Source of the DNA: Bacillus mycoides
GTDB lineage: Bacteria > Bacillota > Bacilli > Bacillales > Bacillaceae_G
Direction of reading: 5' to 3'
NCBI RefSeq assembly: GCF_018742245.1
Contig: NZ_CP036132.1
Span: forward strand, 4,211,001 to 4,275,000
Length of the DNA stretch: 64,000 nucleotides
A program made the position numbers and the translations under genes. This document shows, piece by piece, positions 44,345 through 54,417 of the stretch (its first letter is position 1; every line of letters starts with the position of its first letter). The notes below the pieces were generated by a model that saw only the letters and a program-made list of their open reading frames with translations, searched no databases and was not told the origin of the DNA.

Positions 44345-44836
44345 TTAGTATCCTTGTGTTTGACGCTGATGATTTACTTCATTTTTATCTAAATATGCTT
44401 TTTCAATTTCTTCTTGTTCAAATTCAAGCGCTTGTCCAAGGCGAAGATAGCTTGTAAATAGTTCAATATAGTTCGTGATAGAAGGTTGATCTGTAAAACG
44501 AATCACTTTCGCATATGTGTCTAAGAAAATTTCCACTTGTGTTTTATTCGTTTGCGCACATTTATAGAATAAGAAGTTTTTATCAATTCCTAAATCGATT
44601 CCGATTGATAAAATAAAATGCAAACCATCTACGTATTCTTCTAATATTACTTCACGTTCTGACGCTGGTTTATTGCTCCAATATTTAAAACAACGTGTTT
44701 CATTTGCAAGTTCTCCAATTTCTACAAGAAGAGCTAACATTTTTTCTTTTAACAATTTCTTCGGTTGTAAGTCATGCTCTTTCACAATACGATCATCTAA
44801 CTCTTTTTGTAATTTAAATAGTTGTAGTAAGTCCAT
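44345..44836 (-). CDS. All-alpha dUTPase/MazG-like pyrophosphohydrolase
   Basis: A 163-residue helical protein with the dimeric dUTPase motif: EIGELANETRCFKYW and later EEYVDGLHFILSIG, supplying Mg ligands. It probably hydrolyses dUTP to dUMP and keeps uracil out of DNA. ATG 44836 with GGAGGA. Confidence 0.85.
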   Translation of the reverse strand: MDLLQLFKLQKELDDRIVKEHDLQPKKLLKEKMLALLVEIGELANETRCFKYWSNKPASEREVILEEYVDGLHFILSIGIDLGIDKNFLFYKCAQTNKTQVEIFLDTYAKVIRFTDQPSITNYIELFTSYLRLGQALEFEQEEIEKAYLDKNEVNHQRQTQGY

Positions 44837-45080
44837 TCTATTGTCCTCCTCCAACATCGCATTTTCCGCAACAATGTTGTTTCATCTCAAAGTTCATTAT
44901 TCGTTTCTTATTAACAAGTCAGCTACCTACATCTTTATAAAGATAGCTTGTCCTTAATTTGCAAATACGTTTCAATCATCACTCACAGATTGTTCACTTG
45001 ATGAAAGTTCCATATCATCCTTCCATTATAGCAGTGTCGTTTCTACTAGGAAAGATACACTTCTTCACGAATGAGTTCAA

Positions 45081-45154
45081 ATAAAGTGAAACTTTAATCA
45101 GTGGGGGTTTTGTTCATCCCCCACTGATTATTAGCCCGCAAATAGCGGAATAAA
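45081..45154. repeat. Deleted bcr1-type repeat
   Basis: Matches both ends of the element at 50288-50438 (TGAAACTTTAATCAGTGG at one side and AATAGCGG at the other) but lacks about 77 bp of the middle. ATAAA (TTTAT on the other strand) borders both ends. Confidence 0.85.
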
Positions 45155-45157
45155 AAA

Positions 45158-45180
45158 AGTCAGGAGGATTCTCCTGACTT
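45158..45180 (-). terminator. Hairpin, possible terminator
   Basis: AAGTCAGGAG/CTCCTGACTT with a 4-base loop and T-run on the minus strand. Confidence 0.7.
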
Positions 45181-45212
45181 TATATATATATTCTTTTATA
45201 TCGCTATAGCTT

Positions 45213-45269
45213 TTATATTGATTTTGTCATACCGATAACGACACGTCCGTTAATCTTTCTTACTTTCAT
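45213..45269 (-). CDS. Possible 18-residue basic peptide
   Basis: MKVRKINGRVVIGMTKSI, preceded by GAAGAGGCG and followed by a terminator at 45158-45180. TATATT lies about 50 bases upstream. Short enough that chance cannot be ruled out. Confidence 0.3.
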   Translation of the reverse strand: MKVRKINGRVVIGMTKSI

Positions 45270-45410
45270 GTAAGCGCCTCTTCGTTATCGTTACAAAAGT
45301 TCTTACAAGCACATCTTAATATACTAGAGAGAAATAAATCATTTAATTGTGACGACACTAAGCGGGAAATTTCACAAGTTATTGAATGGTTATAATGAAT
45401 ACAAATAAAA

Positions 45411-45440
45411 AAACCTTAGAAGAAAGATCTTCTAAGGTTT
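45411..45440 (-). terminator. Terminator of infC-rpmI-rplT
   Basis: AAACCTTAGAAGA/TCTTCTAAGGTTT, with T-run on the minus strand. Confidence 0.9.
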
Positions 45441-45447
45441 TAAACAA

Positions 45448-45804
45448 TTAGTTAATGTTGTTTTTTGCAACTGTTGCTAATTCAGCGAAAGCTTTTTCGT
45501 CATGAACAGCTAAGTCAGCAAGCATCTTGCGGTTAACTTCGATGCCAGCATTTTTTAAACCGTGCATTAAGCGGCTGTAAGAAAGACCATTCATACGAGC
45601 TGCTGCGTTGATACGTGTAATCCATAATTTACGGAAGTCACGTTTCTTTTGACGACGGTCACGGAATGCATACATTAGAGATTTCATAACCTGTTGGTTA
45701 GCAACCTTAAATAATGTACTCTTAGAACCGTAGTAACCTTTTGCTAATTTTATAACTTTTTTACGACGTTGACGAGTAACTGTACCACCTTTTACTCTTG
45801 GCAT
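45448..45804 (-). CDS. rplT: 50S ribosomal protein L20
   Basis: A 118-residue basic protein, [20 protein letters not shown], with the helical N-terminal extension and globular C-terminal domain. It binds 23S rRNA early in assembly. In B. subtilis L20 also represses its own operon through the leader RNA, for which a counterpart is present at 46600-46790. Confidence 0.97.
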   Translation of the reverse strand: MPRVKGGTVTRQRRKKVIKLAKGYYGSKSTLFKVANQQVMKSLMYAFRDRRQKKRDFRKLWITRINAAARMNGLSYSRLMHGLKNAGIEVNRKMLADLAVHDEKAFAELATVAKNNIN

Positions 45805-45842
45805 AATATTACCTCCTAGTTTGTTCTATATATCAGCCGAAC

Positions 45843-46043
45843 TTATTTTAAGTTGTCAAGCATTTGACGAATGCGTTTGAAGTCACCAGCGCTAACTACA
45901 CCAGCTTTACGTAGTTTACGTTTAGCTTTTGTAGATTTGTTAGCGAATAAATGGCTTGTGTAAGCGTGAGAACGCTTCAGTTTACCAGATCCAGTCTTTT
46001 TGAAACGCTTTGCAGCGCCGCGATGAGTTTTTTGTTTAGGCAT
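45843..46043 (-). CDS. rpmI: 50S ribosomal protein L35
   Basis: A 66-residue basic protein, [20 protein letters not shown] to [13 protein letters not shown]. Middle gene of the operon; good GGAGGAAA site. Confidence 0.97.
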
Positions 46044-46064
46044 AGGTATTTCCTCCTCTATCTA

Positions 46065-46580
46065 TTACTTATCGTTTTTCGGTGCTAAAACTAAGAACAT
46101 ACTGCGTCCTTCCATTTTAGGCTTAGATTCAATTGTACTAACTTCAGCACAAGCTTCTGAGAAGCGATCTAAAACACGTTGACCGATTTCTTTATGAGTA
46201 ATGGCACGTCCTTTAAAGCGAATTGACGCTTTAACCTTGTCGCCTTTCTCTAAAAACTTGACAGCATTACGAAGTTTTGTGTTAAAGTCATGTTCATCAA
46301 TTGTTGGACTTAAACGAACTTCTTTCATGCTAATTACTTTTTGATTTTTGCGCTGTTCTTTTTCTTTCTTCTGTTGCTCAAAGCGGAATTTACCGTAGTC
46401 CATAATGCGGCATACTGGCGGTTTCGCATTTGGAGCAACCAATACTAAATCAAGATTAAGACCTGCAGCTAAGTCTAAAGCGTCATTACGAGACTTGATT
46501 CCAAGTTGATCGCCGTTTGCGCCAACTAAGCGTACTTCACGTGCACGAATTTGCTCGTTAATCATCATATCCTTGCTAAT
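46065..46580 (-). CDS. infC: Translation initiation factor IF-3
   Basis: A 171-residue factor with N domain ([20 protein letters not shown]), linker [11 protein letters not shown] and C domain ([19 protein letters not shown]). The start is the rare ATT (AUU) at 46580, nine bases after GGAGG, reading [10 protein letters not shown]; family IF-3 genes use AUU, allowing control by IF-3 itself. The longer frame to 46664 runs into the leader terminator. Confidence 0.93.
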   Translation of the reverse strand: MSKDMMINEQIRAREVRLVGANGDQLGIKSRNDALDLAAGLNLDLVLVAPNAKPPVCRIMDYGKFRFEQQKKEKEQRKNQKVISMKEVRLSPTIDEHDFNTKLRNAVKFLEKGDKVKASIRFKGRAITHKEIGQRVLDRFSEACAEVSTIESKPKMEGRSMFLVLAPKNDK

Positions 46581-46599
46581 AGTAAGCCACCTCCAAGGT

Positions 46600-46790
46600 T
46601 TTCTTAGAATACGTTTTGCAATTGTAGAACCCGAACAAAAAAAGTGCGGGCACACGGCACCCACACTTGTAATATCTTTAGTAAGAAATACATTTACCTG
46701 CTAACTGCGAATGCGTCCATCAGGTGAGAAGCGGGTGCTTCTACTTGTCAAAACCATATTCTATTATCCTTGATGAGTTTATCATAGGAC
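46600..46790 (-). ncRNA. L20-type leader RNA of infC operon
   Basis: A roughly 200-base untranslated leader ends in a terminator hairpin (46637-46668, GTGTGGG/CCCGCAC with T7) about 60 bases before infC. In B. subtilis L20 binds such a leader and drives termination. A sequence similarity search was not possible here. Confidence 0.75.
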
Positions 46791-46804
46791 ATGACGTCTG
46801 TCAA
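46776..46804 (-). promoter_or_regulatory. infC promoter
   Basis: Minus strand TTGACA (46804-46799), 17-bp spacer, TAAACT (46781-46776). Positioned at the start of the leader. Confidence 0.75.
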
Positions 46805-46929
46805 GAAGACGCGATGTGTTTTACTAACAACAAGAAATATTGTAACAAACAACCAGCATACTTGCAATACTTTTTTATGATAAGTATTGTTTGGTTATTT
46901 TTTCTAGATTTTCTTTTTTATAATACATA

Positions 46930-46956
46930 AAAAAGCCGCGGTATACCGCGGCTCTT
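46930..46956 (-). terminator. thrS terminator
   Basis: AGCCGCGG-TATA-CCGCGGCT with A-run plus side, T-run on minus strand. Confidence 0.92.
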
Positions 46957-46958
46957 TC

Positions 46959-48896
46959 TTATCGTTTTCCTTCTACTTTAATCATGTCAACAAACGCATC
47001 TAATGCGATTGTTTCTGATTTTTGTTCACCATATTTACGTACGTTAACGCCATTTTCAGTAACTTCATTGTCACCTACTACAAGCATGTACGGAATCTTT
47101 TGCATTTGTGCTTCACGGATTTTGTAACCAATTTTCTCTTCACGAGTGTCTAATTCAACACGGATACCAGCACGTCGTAATTCATCTTGTACTTTCTTCG
47201 CATAATCTAAATGTACTTGCGGAGAAACTGGAATTACTTGCGCCTGAACTGGAGCTAACCAAGTTGGGAATGCGCCTTTATATTCTTCAATTAAGAAGGC
47301 TACAAAACGTTCCATAGTTGATACAACACCACGGTGAATTACAACTGGACGATGTTGTTTACCGTCTTCACCAACGTAAGTTAATTCAAAGCGTTCTGGA
47401 AGTAAGAAGTCTAATTGTACAGTTGAAAGTGTTTCGTCTTTTCCAAGAGCAGTACGAACTTGAACATCAAGTTTCGGACCATAGAATGCCGCTTCACCTT
47501 CAGCTTCATAGTAATCAAGACCCATTTCATCCATAGCTTCTTTTAACATACCTTGTGCTTTTTCCCACATCTCATCATCAGCATAATACTTTTTAGTATC
47601 TGCTGGGTCACGATAAGATAGACGGAATGAATAGTTTTCTAAACCGAAATCTTTGTACACTTCTAACGTTAAGTTTACAACACGTTTTAATTCTTCTTTA
47701 ATTTGATCTGGACGAACGAAAATGTGCGCATCATTTAAAGTCATTCCGCGTACACGTTGTAATCCGGATAATGCTCCAGACATTTCATAGCGGTGCATTG
47801 TTCCAAGTTCCGCAATACGGATTGGTAATTCACGGTAGCTGTGAATATCATTTTTATAAACCATCATATGGTGAGGGCAGTTCATTGGACGAAGAACTAA
47901 CTCTTCATTATCCATTTCCATTGATGGGAACATGCCATCACGGTAATGGTTCCAGTGACCAGAAGTTTCATAAAGCTCTCTACTTCCTAATACTGGAGTG
48001 TATACGTGATCATAGCCTAAGCTTGCTTCTTTATCAACGATGTAACGCTCGATAATACGGCGAATTGTTGCACCTTTTGGTAACCAAAGTGGTAAACCTT
48101 GTCCTACTTTTTGGCTATTAGTAAATAGTTTTAACTCTTTACCTAATTTACGGTGATCGCGCTCTTTCGCTTCTTCAAGCATACGTAAGTGCTCATCTAA
48201 TTCTGCTTTCTTAACGAATCCAGTACCGTAAATACGTTGTAACATTTTATTATTGCTATCGCCGCGCCAGTAAGCACCTGCAACGCTTAATAATTTAAAC
48301 ACTTTAATCTTCCCTGTAGATGGAAGGTGAACACCACGGCAAAGGTCGAAGAATTCGCCTTGCTCATAGATTGAAATAACTGCATCTTCTGGAAGATCGT
48401 TAATTAAATCTAATTTTAACTCATCGCCGATTTCTTCAAAGCGACGAAGTGCTTCTGCACGTGGTACTTCATGACGAACGATTTCTAAGTTTTCGTTCAC
48501 GATTTTTTGCATTTCTTTTTCGATTTTCTTGAAGTCTTCAACTGTAATTGCTTCTTCCATATCAATATCGTAGTAGAAGCCATTTTCGATTACTGGACCA
48601 ATGCCAAGCTCAAGCTTAACATCTTTATATAAACGTTTTAACGCTTGTGCTAAAAGGTGAGCTGTTGAGTGGCGTAAAATATATAAGCCATCTTCAGAAT
48701 CTAATGTAATAATAGAAACTGCACCATCTTCTTCGATTGGTGTAACAAGATCGATCATCTCATCGTTTAATTTTCCAGCCACAGCTTTTTTCTTTAAGCC
48801 TGGGCTAATAGAAGCTGCGATTTCTTCAGTTGTTACTCCTTTTGGAAACTCCTTCACAGCTCCATCAGGGAAAGTAATTTTAACTACATCTGCCAT
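46959..48896 (-). CDS. thrS: Threonyl-tRNA synthetase
   Basis: A 645-residue class II synthetase. TGS domain (2-62), editing domain with [15 protein letters not shown] (about 72) and the Cys of DLCRGVH, catalytic core with [11 protein letters not shown] and motif 3 [15 protein letters not shown], then the anticodon-binding C domain. ATG 48896; an upstream GTG is possible. Regulated by the T-box at 48927-49170 (specifier ACC). Confidence 0.96.
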   Translation of the reverse strand: MADVVKITFPDGAVKEFPKGVTTEEIAASISPGLKKKAVAGKLNDEMIDLVTPIEEDGAVSIITLDSEDGLYILRHSTAHLLAQALKRLYKDVKLELGIGPVIENGFYYDIDMEEAITVEDFKKIEKEMQKIVNENLEIVRHEVPRAEALRRFEEIGDELKLDLINDLPEDAVISIYEQGEFFDLCRGVHLPSTGKIKVFKLLSVAGAYWRGDSNNKMLQRIYGTGFVKKAELDEHLRMLEEAKERDHRKLGKELKLFTNSQKVGQGLPLWLPKGATIRRIIERYIVDKEASLGYDHVYTPVLGSRELYETSGHWNHYRDGMFPSMEMDNEELVLRPMNCPHHMMVYKNDIHSYRELPIRIAELGTMHRYEMSGALSGLQRVRGMTLNDAHIFVRPDQIKEELKRVVNLTLEVYKDFGLENYSFRLSYRDPADTKKYYADDEMWEKAQGMLKEAMDEMGLDYYEAEGEAAFYGPKLDVQVRTALGKDETLSTVQLDFLLPERFELTYVGEDGKQHRPVVIHRGVVSTMERFVAFLIEEYKGAFPTWLAPVQAQVIPVSPQVHLDYAKKVQDELRRAGIRVELDTREEKIGYKIREAQMQKIPYMLVVGDNEVTENGVNVRKYGEQKSETIALDAFVDMIKVEGKR

Positions 48897-48926
48897 CACT
48901 GGTCACTCCTCTTTTTTTTCAAAATA

Positions 48927-49170
48927 AAAAACACTCATCCCATAAAAAGGGACGAGTGTTGAATTCGTGGTTCCACCCTTGTTCCAATTAACCTTATTGT
49001 TAATTGCTCAAGTTCAACATAACGGTGTTGTCCGTTAGCAATTACTAGAAAAACGTTCACTGCTAAAGTTTAGAGGTGGTAAGTAATAATCCCGTAATAG
49101 GAAGCTCGCACCCTAAGGCTTCCCTCTCTGAAAATCGTAGAAAACTACTCATGTCCTCATCATAACATTT
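48927..49170 (-). ncRNA. T-box riboswitch of thrS
   Basis: Stem I with GATGAGGACATGAG and CAGAGAGGGAAG, specifier ACC in CTT ACC ACCTCT, T-box core AAGGGTGGAACCACGA, terminator 48929-48960. TGGA bulge pairs with U73 of tRNA-Thr. Confidence 0.95.
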
Positions 49171-49203
49171 CGATATATTTCATTTATGTAGGTAATTATA
49201 TGC

Positions 49204-50085
49204 TCAAAAACTTAGAAAATCAAGGGCGTTACCTTTATTTTTTAAATTTTTCACGTTGCGCTCAAATTCATGTAATCCATGTAGTTGCACTCGTTCCTGA
49301 AATACATTTCGCAAAGTAATAATCATATTATGATCTTGTTCTTTCGTATATAAATAAATCTTTTTCGGCGAAATAGAAAGAAGTGGTGCAATTACTTTCG
49401 TATCAATATATATATCCTGTTTCTTTAATAATTCTTCATCTATATATTGAACCAATTTATCCTGTTTTAAACGCCTACCTTTATCATCATAGAAAATAAA
49501 ACTTTCATCAAAAATAAGATGTACACAGGACAAACGTGATTTCCGGCTACTTACTTGTTGGCGAAGTGTCTCAATGAACATTTGATATTCCTGCTCCATC
49601 TTATACTCATCAATTGCAACTTCAGCAAGCCTAGCTATCATTTCCCTATATGTACGAAGACGAAAACGAACGTATGATGAAAACGAGAATGAGAGCGGAT
49701 CACAAAGCCAATCATTCAAAGACGACGCAATATAAGATTCGAATTTTTGACGTGTTAAATCACGGGCTACTCCTTTCCTTCTTTCCTTTAAAATCTCATG
49801 TGCCATATGCAATATTTGATGACACTCTTCTTGTTCTTCATAAAAAAACTTTTCCTTTAAAATGGTATGAATCCATTCATTTTGTTTCACATTCATAATG
49901 AAATATAGTAATACTGGCAATAAAATCTTTTCAATATAATTCGATTCACATAATGGTATATGAATAACAACCTTTTGTTCGTTTAAATATACACTTGTTT
50001 CCTTATATAAGGATTCCGTTCTTTTCGTTAGTTGTCTGTATACGTGCACAGCATCATTTTTTTCTTCGAAGCAAATTTCAATCAC
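49204..50085 (-). CDS. ytxC: Sporulation protein YtxC
   Basis: A 293-residue protein of the YtxC family, no catalytic motif recognised. It has a conserved hydrophobic segment (ILLPVLLYFIMNV) and the block FSSYVRFRLRTYREMIARL. Role in sporulation is assigned only by family. GTG 50085 follows GGGGGG; the longer ATG reading has no site. Confidence 0.8.
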   Translation of the reverse strand: MIEICFEEKNDAVHVYRQLTKRTESLYKETSVYLNEQKVVIHIPLCESNYIEKILLPVLLYFIMNVKQNEWIHTILKEKFFYEEQEECHQILHMAHEILKERRKGVARDLTRQKFESYIASSLNDWLCDPLSFSFSSYVRFRLRTYREMIARLAEVAIDEYKMEQEYQMFIETLRQQVSSRKSRLSCVHLIFDESFIFYDDKGRRLKQDKLVQYIDEELLKKQDIYIDTKVIAPLLSISPKKIYLYTKEQDHNMIITLRNVFQERVQLHGLHEFERNVKNLKNKGNALDFLSF

Positions 50086-50464
50086 TTTTGTCCCCCCTTT
50101 TATCCCCGCTCTAAAGGATTGCATCTATACGTTACAAATCCTATAAGAGTCCGATCTATGGAAGTTCACTCTTAGTAGAAACCTATCTCCCATTGTTAGA
50201 ACATCCACTCGATATGGCTTGCTAATTTTATATATATTAAGGGAGGGAGAAAAAAATGATACAGGCTACTCTGAAAAAATGATTAAAATAAAATGAAACT
50301 TTAATCAGTGGAGGTTTTGTCCATCCTCCACTGATTATTAGCCCGCACCAATCGGGCTTTTACGGGCAGCCCGACTCCCACCTAACTTCAGCCGAATTTT
50401 GAGGTGGGAGTCTTACTGCCCGCCAATAGCGGGATAAAAAAGAGCAAGCTTCTCAGCTCGCTCT
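50086..50464. other. 379-bp intergenic region before ytxC
   Basis: Holds the ytxC promoter region, then the bcr1-type element at 50288-50438 and the dnaI terminator. The plus-strand frame at 50256 ends after seven codons and is not a gene. Confidence 0.7.
50288..50438. repeat. Full-length bcr1-type B. cereus-group repeat
   Basis: A 151-bp unit bordered by ATAAA (TTTAT on the other strand) on both sides. It is made of nested hairpins: CAGTGGAGG/CCTCCACTG, GCCCG repeats, and CTCCCACCT/AGGTGGGAG. Size, ends and target duplication match the bcr1 element as I recall it. Confidence 0.82.
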
Positions 50465-50467
50465 TTA
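50439..50467 (-). terminator. dnaI terminator
   Basis: AAAGAGC-AAGCT/AGCT-GCTCTTT with T-run on the minus strand. Confidence 0.75.
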
Positions 50468-51403
50468 CTTATTACGACGGTTCTTCCCGCCAATTGGGAT
50501 TGGCTTCGCTAAATATTTAATTCGTTCCATAATACGGGCCGCTTTCATCTCTTCTGCTTCACCGCGCTGTGTATACGTTAAATGATGTTCCAACTGTTTG
50601 AAATCAAAGTTAGATGTAAAGAACGTCGGTAAGTTTTCCAACATACGGAACTGTAAGATTGCACCGAGTACATCATCACGTACAAAACTTGACATCGCTT
50701 CTGCCCCGATATCATCTAACATTAATACTTGTACACGTTTGACAGCATCAATCTTTCCGCTAATCGAATTATCTTGAATCGAACTTTTGATTTCACGTAA
50801 AAATTCAGGGAAGTATACGAGCATCGAACTAATTTTCTTTCGCGCAAGCTCATTTGCAATTGCCCCTAACAGATACGTTTTCCCTACACCAAATTTACCG
50901 TACAAATATAAACCTTGTGCTTTTTTACCTGGTTCGTATGTGTTTAAAAATTCATTCGTTGCACCTATTGCATCAATACGTGCATCTAAACCTGAAGGGT
51001 CTAAATTTTCCATAGTTGCCTGCAAAATGTCAACTGGCATATATACACTTTGAACAAGTTTTTCATATTTTTTTCTCTCATCATATGCTACTTTTCTAAT
51101 ACAACGATCGTATTGAATATCAATCATCTTACCTTGGATGACGAGCTTCGGCTCATATCCTTGTAGCATATTTTTACATGACCCTAAATCTGGACAATCC
51201 GCACACCCTACACTTTGTCCAATATATTCATATAACTTCACAAGACTTCGTTCAATCATAGAAGTCGTTACTTCACCTTTATGTTCGTCTATAAATTCTT
51301 TCACACGAGGGTGCGCCATCACTTCTGCCTTTAAGACTTCATATCTATTTTTAAAGTTTTTATTTTCCATTAATTTCGTAAATGAATTTTGAATATGCTC
51401 CAT
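50465..51403 (-). CDS. dnaI: Primosomal protein DnaI (helicase loader)
   Basis: A 312-residue AAA+ loader of the DnaC helicase. The N-terminal Zn-binding region has CADCPDLGSC, the ATPase has Walker A GKFGVGKTYLL and Walker B VLMLDDIGAE. Works with DnaB and DnaD at the origin. 33 bp after dnaB. Confidence 0.94.
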   Translation of the reverse strand: MEHIQNSFTKLMENKNFKNRYEVLKAEVMAHPRVKEFIDEHKGEVTTSMIERSLVKLYEYIGQSVGCADCPDLGSCKNMLQGYEPKLVIQGKMIDIQYDRCIRKVAYDERKKYEKLVQSVYMPVDILQATMENLDPSGLDARIDAIGATNEFLNTYEPGKKAQGLYLYGKFGVGKTYLLGAIANELARKKISSMLVYFPEFLREIKSSIQDNSISGKIDAVKRVQVLMLDDIGAEAMSSFVRDDVLGAILQFRMLENLPTFFTSNFDFKQLEHHLTYTQRGEAEEMKAARIMERIKYLAKPIPIGGKNRRNK

Positions 51404-51436
51404 TTTCTCACCTCAAAGAGCGTTCATTTTCTTTTA

Positions 51437-52843
51437 TTAATCACGCTTATATTTTTTCAATACTTCTTCTAATCGTTTCCGTTCATCTTCTAACGTACTT
51501 GCATCTTTTTTCGCACTTACGTCATTTTTCACAGGTTCTTTCTCTTCTTCTTTCGACTCTTCTTTAAGCCAATCTGGTACCATTTCTTTTCGCACTGTTT
51601 TCTTCGCTGTACGACCTTTTTTCTTCGTCTCAGCCCACTCTTGATATTGACGATTCTCTTCTTTCGCTAGCGCCATCGCCTCGCCTACTGTACCGACCTT
51701 TTTTCGCGCCCAATGTCCAGCAATCTTCTCGACATACGTTTTAGCAAGCTTCATATCTGAGCGTAGCATAACGTAATAAATAAGTACATTCACAACCCCT
51801 GGCGTTAACTTTTGGTTCATCATTACATCCTCAACGATTTGCAAGTCCGCTTTCGTCGCCTCTGCACCGCCTGAAATCTCTTTCAATAGTTGTTTTGGCG
51901 AGATTTCCTCTAACTGCTTCATTAGCATCTCTTCTTGCGTAGATGGCTCTTTCTCTTTCATTGTACGAGCAGCATGAGGTTGCACTCTTTCACTTAATAT
52001 AGGTAACGCTTGACCATTTTCGAATTGATACCAATCGCGTGCTCCCTTCCGAAGCCTTTCGATATCAATTGTTTGTATCTCTGTCACTGCGCCAAGAACG
52101 ATATTTTGCATCGATAACACATCCACACCGTACACATAAGCGAGTGTAATGACACATTCTCTCACTTGATCTGTAATCGCCTTTTTAGGAACAAGCGCTG
52201 ATAGTCCGTCTACAAATAAAGAGAAATCAAAGAAATCATTCCAAACTTTCGGAGCATCCCCATTCTCGTTACTTGGCATAATTGTCGTTTTCGGGATACG
52301 CAGTTCTTCTTGCGCATATTCAAACTGACCTGGGTTAAACGAATCAAATATATCGTTGAAGGAGCGCGTAACATTTTCATAAGAAGCAAAATCGAATTCT
52401 TCTTCTAAGAAATATTGCTTTACTTGGTTGTATTTTGTCCGACTCAAGCGATTATATAAAAAGATACTTAAAACAATATCATCAAAAAACTGCTTCGGAG
52501 ATAAAGGTGGTTGCAATTCATATATAAACATTCGAATATCTTTTTCTTTCTTAATATATACATTTAAAAGACCAATCGCTTCTAACTTTACTCGTTCCCC
52601 ATATATTTCAGGAAGTTGCATTTGCATAGTCACCATAAGGGAGTGATGTGTATTCTCTTTTCCAAATACACGATCTTGCTCTAACTCTCCCCATAGTGTC
52701 ATGTATAAGCTAAAAGCTCTACTACCTATTAACGGCTGATACAACATCGTTAATACTTTCCGGTCGTAATTATGTAACAACCCTTTCGCACTTACTTTAT
52801 AACGATCAATCGGCAATAGCTCCATCCATGACTGTTTTTCCAT
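51437..52843 (-). CDS. dnaB: Replication initiation protein DnaB
   Basis: A 468-residue DnaB/DnaD-family protein (not the replicative helicase, which Bacillus calls DnaC). DDBH1-like N-terminus and DDBH2 motif block near 390 (YVEKIAGHWARKKVGTVGEA), then a Lys/Glu-rich disordered tail. Loads the helicase with DnaI. Confidence 0.92.
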   Translation of the reverse strand: MEKQSWMELLPIDRYKVSAKGLLHNYDRKVLTMLYQPLIGSRAFSLYMTLWGELEQDRVFGKENTHHSLMVTMQMQLPEIYGERVKLEAIGLLNVYIKKEKDIRMFIYELQPPLSPKQFFDDIVLSIFLYNRLSRTKYNQVKQYFLEEEFDFASYENVTRSFNDIFDSFNPGQFEYAQEELRIPKTTIMPSNENGDAPKVWNDFFDFSLFVDGLSALVPKKAITDQVRECVITLAYVYGVDVLSMQNIVLGAVTEIQTIDIERLRKGARDWYQFENGQALPILSERVQPHAARTMKEKEPSTQEEMLMKQLEEISPKQLLKEISGGAEATKADLQIVEDVMMNQKLTPGVVNVLIYYVMLRSDMKLAKTYVEKIAGHWARKKVGTVGEAMALAKEENRQYQEWAETKKKGRTAKKTVRKEMVPDWLKEESKEEEKEPVKNDVSAKKDASTLEDERKRLEEVLKKYKRD

Positions 52844-52922
52844 TCTTGCCTTTCCTTTCTCTCATCCAATCTAACCTACATTTCACTCGTTCTATCTTTA
52901 TTATATAATTTATTAGCGAAAA

Positions 52923-52950
52923 AGAGCTATTAGCTTCCGCTTCTAGCTCT
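52923..52950 (-). terminator. nrdR terminator
   Basis: AGAGCTA/TAGCTCT with T-run on the minus strand, so nrdR and dnaB are not simply one transcript. Confidence 0.75.
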
Positions 52951-52988
52951 CTTATCTCGTTTACTTACAGTATATAAAGAGATTCCTT

Positions 52989-53450
52989 CTACTCTCTCTC
53001 TTTTTGCAGTATATCTTTTAATTCTTCAATAAATACATTTAAATCTTTAAATTGACGATACACAGAAGCAAAACGTACGTAAGCAACATCATCAATATCA
53101 CGAAGTTCTTCCATAACAATTTCACCAATCATATCACTTTTCACTTCTGATATACCTAAGTTACGAAGTTCACGCTCCACACTTTGTGTTACTTCCTCTA
53201 ACTGCCTTAAAGATACAGGTCTTTTTTCACACGCTTTAATTAAACCGCGTAAAATTTTCTCTTTATTAAACTCTTCTCGTGTTCCTTCTTTTTTAACAAC
53301 GATAAGAGGTGATTCTTCTACTCTTTCAAATGTCGTAAAGCGACTTAAACAACTTTCACACTCTCTTCTTCTTCGAATAGAGCGCCCCTCGTCTACCGGA
53401 CGCGAATCTAACACTCTTGTGCCATTATGAAAACAGGATGGACAACGCAA
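52989..53450 (-). CDS. nrdR: Ribonucleotide reductase repressor NrdR
   Basis: A 153-residue repressor: zinc ribbon CPSC...CESC (3-34) and ATP-cone (about 49-139). Binds NrdR boxes with dATP/ATP. TTG at 53450 is chosen, eight bases after GGAG; the GTG at 53459 overlaps the ribosome site. Confidence 0.94.
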   Translation of the reverse strand: MRCPSCFHNGTRVLDSRPVDEGRSIRRRRECESCLSRFTTFERVEESPLIVVKKEGTREEFNKEKILRGLIKACEKRPVSLRQLEEVTQSVERELRNLGISEVKSDMIGEIVMEELRDIDDVAYVRFASVYRQFKDLNVFIEELKDILQKERE

Positions 53451-53593
53451 TTCATTCACTCCTTTACACTATAATCTTTATTTCTTCGCTACTCATCTAC
53501 ATGTGAAAATATATATACAATATTATATAACTCATTCTTCTACACTGACCACTATAAGTTCATACATAGCATGGTCCTATTTTATATAAACTA

Positions 53594-53620
53594 AAAAAGA
53601 GGTGCATTATACACCTCTTT
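53594..53620 (-). terminator. speD terminator
   Basis: AAAGAGGTG/CACCTCTTT with T-run on the minus strand. Confidence 0.88.
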
Positions 53621-53646
53621 ACATTTTAAATCAATTATGTTCTTTT

Positions 53647-54039
53647 TTAAAGAGCTTTTGTTTCTCTCTGCTTAATTTCGAAGCTACCAGTGCCTCGAGG
53701 AAGCTCGATGCTCTCACGCGTTTTCGCGTTTAAACCTTCTGCAATATATTCTGCAGCAACATTTGGATCAATACGATCCCCACAAGTATAAACATCAATA
53801 CTTGCGTAACCGTGCTCCGGAAAGCTATGAATTGTTAAATGTGATTCCGAGATAATTACTACTCCACTTACACCTTGTGGTGCAAATTTATGAAAAGCAA
53901 CCTCACGTACTTCAGCACCAGCTCTTAGTGCTGCATCCACAAATAATTGTTCAATATACGGCATGTCATTAAGCTTGTCGAAATCGCAATCCCAAAGTTC
54001 AGCGATTACGTGACGACCCATCGTATCCATAGTATCCAT
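53647..54039 (-). CDS. speD: S-adenosylmethionine decarboxylase proenzyme
   Basis: A 130-residue pyruvoyl enzyme for spermidine synthesis. Self-cleavage between Glu65 and Ser66 in [14 protein letters not shown] makes the pyruvoyl group; the Cys in YTCGD and His67 support catalysis. First ATG (54039) has GGGGGA nine bases upstream. Long leader upstream. Confidence 0.94.
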
Positions 54040-54230
54040 TCTACAGTTCCCCCTTGTAAATTTATTCTAACTGTTCGAATTGAAAACTAATTTGCAATTT
54101 GGCTTGCTCCACTACCACGGGGGAAAGTTAGTCCAGAGAGGTCCTAACCCTTTAAGTAGTGACTACGTACCTCAGCTCTTAAGTTTACGAGTGTTAGTAT
54201 ACTTTGTTTATTTTCATTTTGCAACAACAG
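54040..54230 (-). promoter_or_regulatory. Long structured leader of speD
   Basis: About 190 bases 5' of speD hold pairable blocks: GTTAG/CTAAC enclosing GGACC...GG (54127-54148) and CACTAC (about 54160) with GTAGTG (about 54113). No T-box or known SAM riboswitch core was recognised. Confidence 0.45.
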
Positions 54231-54371
54231 TTTTTTCGATTTTCTGTCATAATTTCCTCTTTACTTTTCCCTAAAAAAAATAAACGATTCACAAATACAG
54301 TAATCACAACGTTTTTTGGTCTGTCCACTATTTGAAAATATACCCATATAATTTTTTTCTTTTCAGAAAAA
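54231..54371. other. Gene-free stretch between speD leader and gapB terminator
   Basis: AT-rich with no reading frame of substance; presumably contains the speD promoter. Confidence 0.5.
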
Positions 54372-54378
54372 AATAAAA

Positions 54379-54407
54379 AAAGAGAGCAAATATTCACTTG
54401 CCCTCCC
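54379..54407 (-). terminator. gapB terminator
   Basis: GAGGGCAAG...TTGCTCTC stem followed by T7 on the minus strand. Confidence 0.82.
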
Positions 54408-54417
54408 TCTATTTCAC

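Larger units (their letters stand above)
44858..45447. other. 590-bp intergenic region
   Basis: Holds, left to right: a gene-free AT-rich stretch (44858-45080), a short bcr1 derivative (45081-45154), a hairpin (45158-45180), a possible 18-residue frame (45213-45269) and the rplT terminator (45411-45440). Nothing else seen. Confidence 0.7.

Noticed and set aside
50256..50282. Short plus-strand frame after GGGAGGGAG
   Set aside because: Stops after seven codons and runs into the bcr1 border.
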